From CALDTK01 sp041744755 (GTDB taxonomy: Bacteria; Bacteroidota; Bacteroidia; Chitinophagales; Saprospiraceae), in the NCBI GenBank assembly GCA_041744755.1, contig JBGTKC010000013.1:1-11685 (forward strand): a DNA stretch of 11,685 nt, written 5' to 3'. Under the pieces are notes generated by a model, which was not told the origin of the DNA, made no database searches, and saw only the letters and a list, made by a program, of their open reading frames with translations. The translations under genes and the position numbers were made by a program. Shown here piece by piece: positions 6,043 to 11,685 of this stretch; position 1 is the first letter of the stretch; each line of letters starts with the position of its first letter.

Positions 6043-8340
6043 ATGCGTCAGAACTACCTTCAACTCTTCCGAATCTTAATCCTCGCGTCCTGCACGGTGG
6101 CCGCGACGGCGCTTCAGGCGCAACAACGCATCACGATCACGGCCACGTCCGTACTCCACGACGTGGGCGACGACCCGTTCGGAGCCAATTGCAACACCCT
6201 CGTCGATGACCAGGCCAACCGGCCCGCCGGGGCCCGGCCACTGGCCGCGGCCTTCCAGGAGGCGGGACTGAAATTCCTGCGCTTCCCGGGGGGCGAGAAG
6301 TCGGACGTGTACACCTGGGCGCAGCCGCCCTATAATAATCCGTCGACCTCCTCGCTGAACCGCGTGAGCCCGCAGGACTTCCCCGCGGGCTTTCCGGCGA
6401 TCTGGAACCTGTCCACCAATACCTGGGCGCGGCCCAACTACGACTTCGACCAGTTTATGGCCGACTGCCGGCGCGCCGGCGCGGAGCCTGTCATCGTCGT
6501 GGCCTTCGACGGGATCTACCTGCCGGCCGCACCAGGGGGCACCTCGCTTAGCTACCAGCAGGCCCTCAAGATGGCGGTGGAGTGGGTCCGCTACGCCAAC
6601 GTCACCAAGGGCTACGGCGTCAAGTACTGGTCGCTCGGCAACGAGACCTACCTCCCGGCGGGCTACGGCGGGGCCAACCCAGGTTACGTCAAGTACGGCC
6701 AGGACGCAGCCGCTTTCGCGCAGGCCATGAAGGCCGTCGACCCGAGCATTAAAATTGGGATCAACGGCGAGCGCTTCGAGGATTTTAACGAGGCGCTCGC
6801 AACCTGCGCACCGTACGTCGACTTCCTCGACGTGCACACCTATCCGTGCTACGGGTTCGAGACGTACGACCAGTACCGCACCACAGCCATCTCGCCCCTG
6901 GCCGTCGTCGGTGCCGCCGAGCGCGCCATCCAGGCCGTGGCGAATCAGCGTGACCGCGAACGGCTCTTCATCGCGATGACCGAGTTCTCGGCTTACGGCT
7001 ACTCGCCAGAGGTGACGGGGGCGGTCAAGCCCTGGGACCTCGGCAACAACCTCGGGCAGAGCCTCGCCAACTTCGACCTCATGGCCCAACTGGCGCAGGA
7101 TCCGCGGGTAGCCTTCTCGCAGTACTGGGCCACGCGGTGGATCAACAACGACGAGCCGATCGCGCAGGCCACCGACCTGCTTTCTAAATTCAACGGCCTC
7201 AATCCAGGCGGCGTGGCCATCAAGATCCTCACCCAGGAGACGCTCGACCTCATGGTCGGCGCCGAGGGCACGAGCGTCGTGCGCGCCTTCGCCTCCCGAG
7301 ACAAAACCGGCCAGAACCTTACGGTCTTTTTGCTCAACAAAGCAACCACCCGTACCGCGGTCGAACTCAACCTGACGGGCTACACCCCGGGCGCAGTCGC
7401 TAAGCGACAAGTCTTCCGCGGCACCGGCGCTGCGGACCTAAACCCGACCTACCGCCCCGGTACAGACGTAGTCGTGACCGGCGGGCCACTGGCGCTAACT
7501 CTGCCGAAAGTGTCGCTCACGGTCCTGCGTTTCACCGGGGAACTCGATGAATGTGGCGGCAACTTCGTCGCCAATCCGAGCTTCGAGTCAACCGCTGGAG
7601 GCCTCTCGCCCTGGGCCCTCGTCGTGGGCGGGAACGGGCAGGGCGGTGTCTCCCGCGACCTTAAGGTGAGCGGTAACTCCTCCGGCTACGTCGGCGGCAA
7701 CTGGGCGTACCTCTACCAGGTGGTGAAAGGGCTTTCGCCAAACACGGTGTATTCGGCCGATTTCAAGGTCTACAATTACGAGAATGGCGGCTCCGACGTC
7801 TACGTTGGCGTCAAGAACCACGGCAAGCCAGAGGAGTCGCGCGCGGTGGACGACACGAAGTTCGCCTTCGTGCCCGTCAACGTGACCTTCACGACCGGTC
7901 CGGCGGCAACTACCGCGGAGATCTTCCTCTACTGCGATAGCGCACCCACGTTTGCGTGGATCGACGACGTCTCGCTGACCTGCGAGCCAGCCACAGCGGC
8001 TGTCGCGACGTCGGCCGCGGAAGAGGCCGCGACGTTAGCCGCAGCGTCCGTCGCGACGCCAGCCACAGCCTCCATCGCGGTGCCAACAGCAGCAGCCATC
8101 ACGACCGAGACAGCGGCGGACGCCCCGACCAACCTGTTCTTCCCGAACCCTACCCAGCGCTCGCTCTCCCTCGACCGCGACGACATCGACGGACTGCGCT
8201 ACCGCGTCTTCGACGTGACCGGCCGGGAGGTCCTCAACGATCGTGTCGAAGGGCAAAGCCTATCGCTCGAAGGTCTGACGCCTGGTGTCTATCTCCTGCG
8301 GCTCTCCGACGGGACGCAGGGGCGCGTGGTGCTCGAGTAG
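6043..8340 (+). CDS. Secreted clan GH-A glycosidase, probable alpha-L-arabinofuranosidase, with T9SS sorting domain
   Basis: The 765-residue product probably removes arabinose side chains from polysaccharide outside the cell. Residues 1-26 are a signal peptide (cleavage after LQA). About 28-400 form a (beta/alpha)8 barrel opening with LKFLRFPGGEKSDVYTW (76-92), the FPGG-type strand of GH51/GH39/GH44-like enzymes. Glu201 in YWSLGNETYLP is the likely acid/base and Glu314 in AMTEFSAYG the likely nucleophile. A beta-sandwich follows to about 498 (ends in LTVLRFTGE). About 503-648 resemble a jelly-roll carbohydrate-binding module (NPSFES at 511-516; FAWIDDVSLTC at 637-647). Residues 654-693 are five 8-residue Ala/Thr repeats. 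NLFFPNP (697-703) to the end is a type A T9SS sorting domain. It follows araA by 580 bases. The exact GH family is uncertain; the arabinosidase call relies on barrel motifs and on context. Confidence 0.75.
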   Translation: MRQNYLQLFRILILASCTVAATALQAQQRITITATSVLHDVGDDPFGANCNTLVDDQANRPAGARPLAAAFQEAGLKFLRFPGGEKSDVYTWAQPPYNNPSTSSLNRVSPQDFPAGFPAIWNLSTNTWARPNYDFDQFMADCRRAGAEPVIVVAFDGIYLPAAPGGTSLSYQQALKMAVEWVRYANVTKGYGVKYWSLGNETYLPAGYGGANPGYVKYGQDAAAFAQAMKAVDPSIKIGINGERFEDFNEALATCAPYVDFLDVHTYPCYGFETYDQYRTTAISPLAVVGAAERAIQAVANQRDRERLFIAMTEFSAYGYSPEVTGAVKPWDLGNNLGQSLANFDLMAQLAQDPRVAFSQYWATRWINNDEPIAQATDLLSKFNGLNPGGVAIKILTQETLDLMVGAEGTSVVRAFASRDKTGQNLTVFLLNKATTRTAVELNLTGYTPGAVAKRQVFRGTGAADLNPTYRPGTDVVVTGGPLALTLPKVSLTVLRFTGELDECGGNFVANPSFESTAGGLSPWALVVGGNGQGGVSRDLKVSGNSSGYVGGNWAYLYQVVKGLSPNTVYSADFKVYNYENGGSDVYVGVKNHGKPEESRAVDDTKFAFVPVNVTFTTGPAATTAEIFLYCDSAPTFAWIDDVSLTCEPATAAVATSAAEEAATLAAASVATPATASIAVPTAAAITTETAADAPTNLFFPNPTQRSLSLDRDDIDGLRYRVFDVTGREVLNDRVEGQSLSLEGLTPGVYLLRLSDGTQGRVVLE
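8002..8121 (+). repeat. 24-base tandem repeats coding an 8-residue linker repeat
   Basis: Five in-frame 24-base units encode VATSAAEE, AATLAAAS, VATPATAS, IAVPTAAA and ITTETAAD (residues 654-693 of the glycosidase). GCGACG recurs at 8005, 8029 and 8053, exactly 24 bases apart, and GTCGCGACG occurs at 8002 and 8050. The repeats lie between the binding-module-like domain and the T9SS sorting domain and act as a spacer. The DNA is diverged but the period is clear. Confidence 0.7.
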
Positions 8341-8341
8341 T

Positions 8342-8355
8342 TTCGGCTAGCCGAA
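8342..8355. terminator. Perfect 14-base palindrome between the two glycosidase genes
   Basis: TTCGGCTAGCCGAA is fully self-complementary and begins one base after the stop codon at 8338-8340. It could form a short hairpin that weakens transcription into the GH2 gene, or be a protein-binding site. A loop would have to open its centre, and no T-run follows, so a terminator role is weakly supported. Confidence 0.3.
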
Positions 8356-8390
8356 GGTTTGAATGCGTTATGTTCTTCTAAATCTCTTTG

Positions 8391-10799
8391 ATGCGCCTCT
8401 TTTTAGTCACTTCACTTTGCCTAGGCCTGTGGGCCGCGGCATCATCGGTTTTGGCGCAAGCCGCAGGTGCGTTTGCCCCCGTCCCCTTCGACGCCGATTG
8501 GCTCTTCCAGCGCGGGGGGGCACAAGGGGCCGAGGCAGTAGGTTTTGACGAAAGTCGAATGCAGGCGGTGCAGGTGCCGCACGACTGGAGCCAGGACAAT
8601 ATCCCGGGTACGGACTCGCCCTACTCGGCGGCGGCGGAGAGCCAGGTCAACGGCGGCTTTACGGCCGGGGGCACGGGCTGGTACCGCAAACACTTCCGGC
8701 TCACGGAGGCGCAGCGCGGCAAGCACGTCGAGGTGCTTTTCGACGGCGTCTACCGCAATGCGCGCGTCTGGCTCAACGGCCAGCAGGTCGGGCAGCAACG
8801 CTACGGCTACACGAGTTTTCGGCTCGACCTCACGCCCCACCTCCGGCCCGACGGCGACAACGTACTCGCGGTGAAGTGCACCAACCTCGGGGAGAACAGC
8901 CGCTGGTACTCCGGTTCCGGCATCTACCGCCACGTCTGGCTCGAGGTCGACGACGAGCAGCGGATCGCGCCCTGGGGCGTCAGCGTGACCACGCCTACGG
9001 TCACCGAGCAGGCGGCTACCGTCGAGGCGGTGACCGAGGTGATCAGCCAGGGCTCTACGTACGAAGTGCATACGCAGGTGCTCGGCCCGGACGGTAAGCT
9101 CGTCGTCGAACAGCGCAATCCTGCGACCGGACTGGAGCTACAAGTCAAGCAGACTTTGCAAGTTCCGAAGCCGCAGCGCTGGTCCGTCGAGCAACCATCG
9201 CTGTACACGCTCGTGACGCGCCTGTCGGTGGCGGGCGAGGTCGTCGACGAGCAGCGGACTGCCTTCGGGATCCGGACGATTGGCGTGAGTGTCGAGGGCG
9301 GTTTTGCCCTTAACGGGAAAACCCTCGAGCTCAAGGGCGGTTGCATCCACCACGACAACGGACCGCTCGGGGCACGCGCCCTGGACCGCGCCGAGGAGCG
9401 CAAGATCGAGCTGCTGAAAGCCGCCGGATTCAACGCCCTGCGACTGGCGCACAATCCGCCGAGCCCCTACCTGCTGGCCGTCTGCGATCGCCTCGGGATG
9501 CTCGTCATCGACGAGGCCTTCGACATGTGGCGCGTCCCGAAAAACCCGGAGGACTACAGCCTCGACTTCGACGCCAACTGGGCGCACGACCTCGGGACGA
9601 TGGTGCGCCGCGACCGCAACCACCCTTCGGTAATCATGTGGAGCATCGGCAACGAGGTGCCCGAGCGCGCCAGCGCCGAGGGGGCCGCTACCGCGCGCGA
9701 ACTGGCGGGCTTCGTGCGCGCGCTCGACCCGACGCGGCTCGTGACCACGGGCGTCAACGGGCTCTCGAATGATAAAGACCCCTTCTTCGCGGCCGTCGAC
9801 GTGGCGGGCTACAACTACGAATCGGGCGGCGACCACGGCCGCAGTGATGTATTTGGCTACGACCACGAGCGCCTCCCCGCGCGTATCATGTACCAGTCGG
9901 AGAGCTACCCGATCGAGGCCTTCGCGGCCTGGCAGACGGCGCTCGACAAGCCCTACGTCCTAGGCGACTTCGTCTGGACGGCGTGGGACTACCTCGGCGA
10001 GGCCTCGATCGGCTGGCTCGGCTACCCGCAGACGGCTGCGTTCTTTCCCTGGAACCTGGCCTACAACGGCGATTTCGACATCTGTGGCTGGAAGCGGCCG
10101 CAGTCCTACTACCGCGACGCGCTCTGGAAGGCGGACCAGGTGTCGGTCTTCGTGCACGCCCCGACGCCTTCGTTCCCGGAGGTCAACGCCGAGTTGGCGA
10201 GCTGGTCGAAGTGGAACTGGGATGATGTGGTGGACCACTGGACCTGGCCCGGGCAAGAGGGCAAGACCCTGAGGGTGGAGGCTTACTCCTCGTGTGAGGA
10301 GGTAGAGCTGCTGCTGGACGGCCGCTCGCTCGGTCGCAAGCCGACCGGCGTGGCGGAGGCTTACCGGGCGCGTTTCGACGTGCCGTACGCCGCCGGCAAG
10401 CTCGAAGCCGTCGGCTACCGCGGAGGCAAGCGGGTGAGCAGCGCGCAACTCCAGACCGCTAAGGCCGCCACTGGCCTCAAGCTCACCGCAGATCGGAAGG
10501 TCATCGAGGCAGACGGCAATGACCTCAGCTACGTGACGGTCGAGATCACAGATGCCGCCGGCACGCGTCTGCCGACGGCCGATCAACAGCTCTCCTTTGC
10601 GCTTACGGGCCCGGGACGCATTGTCGCCGTGGGCAACGCCGATCCGCGGAGTCTCGAGAGCTCGGTCGGCAACCAACGCAAGGCCTGGCGCGGGCGCGCC
10701 TTGGTCATCGTGCAGTCCACCGGCGAGGCCGGCGCGATCGGGCTCACGGCTACGAGTCCGGGTTTGCCGCCGGCCACCCTTCAACTCACTACCAAGTAA
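8391..10799 (+). CDS. Exported GH2 glycosidase, beta-galactosidase type
   Basis: This 802-residue protein belongs to glycoside hydrolase family 2, with beta-galactosidase the likeliest activity. The start is taken at the ATG (8391); an in-frame TTG lies one codon earlier. Residues 1-22 are a Sec signal peptide (SSVLA then QA), with no lipobox. In order: sugar-binding jelly roll about 30-185 (GWYRKHF 96-102), Ig-like domain about 188-292, TIM barrel about 293-590, then a DUF4982-like domain about 600-685 and a final Ig-like domain to the end. Glu422 in WSIGNEVPE is the acid/base; Glu504 in YQSESYP is the likely nucleophile. HHDNGPLG and LRLAHNPPSP are typical GH2 barrel motifs. It ends in LQLTTK without a T9SS sorting domain, so it is probably periplasmic. 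Only 50 bases separate it from the upstream glycosidase, suggesting one operon. Beta-glucuronidase or arabinosidase activity cannot be excluded. Confidence 0.88.
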   Translation: MRLFLVTSLCLGLWAAASSVLAQAAGAFAPVPFDADWLFQRGGAQGAEAVGFDESRMQAVQVPHDWSQDNIPGTDSPYSAAAESQVNGGFTAGGTGWYRKHFRLTEAQRGKHVEVLFDGVYRNARVWLNGQQVGQQRYGYTSFRLDLTPHLRPDGDNVLAVKCTNLGENSRWYSGSGIYRHVWLEVDDEQRIAPWGVSVTTPTVTEQAATVEAVTEVISQGSTYEVHTQVLGPDGKLVVEQRNPATGLELQVKQTLQVPKPQRWSVEQPSLYTLVTRLSVAGEVVDEQRTAFGIRTIGVSVEGGFALNGKTLELKGGCIHHDNGPLGARALDRAEERKIELLKAAGFNALRLAHNPPSPYLLAVCDRLGMLVIDEAFDMWRVPKNPEDYSLDFDANWAHDLGTMVRRDRNHPSVIMWSIGNEVPERASAEGAATARELAGFVRALDPTRLVTTGVNGLSNDKDPFFAAVDVAGYNYESGGDHGRSDVFGYDHERLPARIMYQSESYPIEAFAAWQTALDKPYVLGDFVWTAWDYLGEASIGWLGYPQTAAFFPWNLAYNGDFDICGWKRPQSYYRDALWKADQVSVFVHAPTPSFPEVNAELASWSKWNWDDVVDHWTWPGQEGKTLRVEAYSSCEEVELLLDGRSLGRKPTGVAEAYRARFDVPYAAGKLEAVGYRGGKRVSSAQLQTAKAATGLKLTADRKVIEADGNDLSYVTVEITDAAGTRLPTADQQLSFALTGPGRIVAVGNADPRSLESSVGNQRKAWRGRALVIVQSTGEAGAIGLTATSPGLPPATLQLTTK

Positions 10800-10885
10800 T
10801 ACTCCCGCATGTCGGGCCTGGATCGGACGAGTTCCCGGACGAAACCAGCGCCCCGCTCGTGGAACCCGACCTCACATCACCGCCG

Positions 10886-11299
10886 CTACTCGCCGTCTTC
10901 GCAGTACTTCTTAAAGTTGTCCAGTATCGCCTGCCAGCCATCCCGCTGTTGGACACCCGAGTTCTCGTCCTCGGCCTCGAACGATTCGGTGACCGTGGTT
11001 ACGCCGTCCTCCTCCGAGAAGTCGATGTCTACGATGCGGCCGTCGGCAATCTCGTAGGCGATCTTGTTCGGCTCGTCAACCTCAGTGTAGGTGCCCGTGA
11101 AATCAAATCCCGTGGACGCGTCCTTGGCCTCCATGCGGATCTCGAACTCGCCACCGACGCGCAGGTCATTGCTGGCGCGCGGGGCGTGCCACTCGTCGTT
11201 GGCGTGGTACCAGTTGGTGACGTGGTCGGGCTCGGTGAAGCGGGTCCAGACGTCTTGAATGGGCGCGTTAATGTCGGCTTGGCAGGTGTGGGTAGGCAT
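10886..11299 (-). CDS. SRPBCC/AHSA1-like protein
   Basis: This 137-residue cytoplasmic protein belongs to the SRPBCC (START/Bet v1-like) superfamily, in the activator-of-Hsp90 (AHSA1) or polyketide-cyclase-like group, whose members bind hydrophobic ligands. Family signs are the N-terminal strand followed by INAPIQDVWTRFTEPDHVTNW (10-30), NDEWHAPRASNDLRVGGEFE (34-53), the MEAKD-GFDFTGTYTEV block (56-74) and the C-terminal helix RDGWQAILDNFKKYCE (119-134). The substrate is unknown, and the small Bacteroidota homologues of this kind are mostly uncharacterised. It is on the opposite strand and converges on the GH2 gene with an 86-base gap. The META-domain gene ends 45 bases upstream, so the two may share a transcript. 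I see no link to arabinose use. Confidence 0.85.
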   Translation of the reverse strand: MPTHTCQADINAPIQDVWTRFTEPDHVTNWYHANDEWHAPRASNDLRVGGEFEIRMEAKDASTGFDFTGTYTEVDEPNKIAYEIADGRIVDIDFSEEDGVTTVTESFEAEDENSGVQQRDGWQAILDNFKKYCEDGE

Positions 11300-11344
11300 G
11301 GGGAGTAAATACGGAGGTTAAGGTTAGCGGTGGACCCGGAAGGT

Positions 11345-11685
11345 CTATTTGTCGCGCTTAAAGGTGGCTAGAGGTGCACGCCGGGCGACATTGAGTGACA
11401 GTACGCCTTTATTGACGGTGAAGTTGTCGGTGGCGTTGACGGCGTCCAGGAAGGCGCGCTCCGTCTCTGAGGCCGGGCAGGCCGACAGGCCGACGGCGAG
11501 GTCGCTGAAGCGAAGGCGCAGGCCGTCCTCGAGGGTGTACGTCCCCGAAAACGGATTGCAGCCCGTGAATCCCGTCACGCGGCCGCTCTCCATAAAGGTG
11601 AGCGAGGGCATCTTCTCACCGGACGCCGCATCCGCAGCGCCGCCCTCCAGGTTGGCGAGCGTCCAAGAGTCCTTGGTGAGCTCTT
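11345..11685 (-). CDS. META-domain (HslJ-like) protein, cut by the window edge
   Basis: The C-terminal 112 residues of a META-domain protein are visible; the frame stays open to the right window edge, so the N-terminus, and probably an export signal, lies outside. An internal Met at 11611 is not the start, since good family sequence precedes it: DSWTLANLEGG is the usual W-x-L opening of the domain. Then come PSLTFMESGRVTGFTGCNPFSGTYTLE, with the characteristic GCN-F-G-Y pattern, the short LSACP segment, and ETERAFLDAVNATDNFTVNKGVLSL. META proteins such as HslJ are often envelope lipoproteins linked to stress or antibiotic tolerance; whether this one is a lipoprotein cannot be seen here. It lies 45 bases upstream of the SRPBCC gene on the same strand. 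Confidence 0.85.
   Translation of the reverse strand, partial: ELTKDSWTLANLEGGAADAASGEKMPSLTFMESGRVTGFTGCNPFSGTYTLEDGLRLRFSDLAVGLSACPASETERAFLDAVNATDNFTVNKGVLSLNVARRAPLATFKRDK

Noticed and set aside
6076..7410. Minus-strand frame of 444 codons opposite the glycosidase gene
   Set aside because: The + strand frame has a signal peptide, catalytic motifs and a sorting domain; the minus frame has no family features and is a GC-rich shadow.
8388..8390. TTG as start codon of the GH2 gene
   Set aside because: An ATG follows immediately and gives a normal signal peptide.
1..11685. CRISPR array, tRNA, rRNA, insertion sequence or phage genes
   Set aside because: No regularly spaced direct repeats with unique spacers, no tRNA-like folds noticed by eye, and no transposase or integrase-like protein in any frame.

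Overview
This window looks like chromosomal DNA from a GC-rich member of the Bacteroidota, for example a Lewinella-like or Rhodothermia-like lineage; the genus cannot be fixed from sequence alone. Four things point there: a secreted glycosidase with a C-terminal type IX secretion (T9SS) sorting domain, an arabinose regulator of the Nudix/winged-helix (NrtR) type, a Bacteroidota-style -7 box (TACCTTTG) before araB, and the general lack of Shine-Dalgarno sequences at the starts.

The main content is an L-arabinose utilisation cluster, all on the + strand. 1-246: no supported gene. 247-939: araR, a Nudix-like arabinose-responsive regulator whose Nudix box has lost key acidic residues. 1106-2845: araB, ribulokinase. 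2846-3270: a 425-base gap filled with two kinds of repeats. 3271-3987: araD, L-ribulose-5-phosphate 4-epimerase. 3984-5462: araA, L-arabinose isomerase, overlapping araD by ATGA. AraA, AraB and AraD together convert L-arabinose through L-ribulose and L-ribulose 5-phosphate to D-xylulose 5-phosphate. The gene order is R-B-D-A.

5463-6042 is a 580-base non-coding stretch with a 16-bp inverted repeat near araA and an AT-rich, palindrome-bearing leader before the next gene. 6043-8340 encodes a clan GH-A glycosidase, probably an alpha-L-arabinofuranosidase, with signal peptide, catalytic barrel, carbohydrate-binding-like domain, a linker made of five 8-residue repeats and a T9SS sorting domain. 8391-10799 encodes an exported GH2 enzyme of beta-galactosidase type without a sorting domain. 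The two fit a route in which arabinose (and perhaps galactose) is cut from plant-type polysaccharide outside the cell and in the periplasm, then metabolised by AraBDA. No sugar transporter, SusC/SusD pair or mutarotase gene lies in the window.

The right end, on the - strand, is unrelated: an SRPBCC/AHSA1-like protein (10886-11299) and the C-terminal part of a META-domain protein (11345 to the window edge), possibly one transcription unit converging on the GH2 gene.

I found no clear new system. The most interesting points are the inactivated Nudix sensor, the repeat-loaded gap that splits araB from araD, the 24-base tandem repeat coding the glycosidase linker, and the palindromes before several genes, which do not share one consensus.
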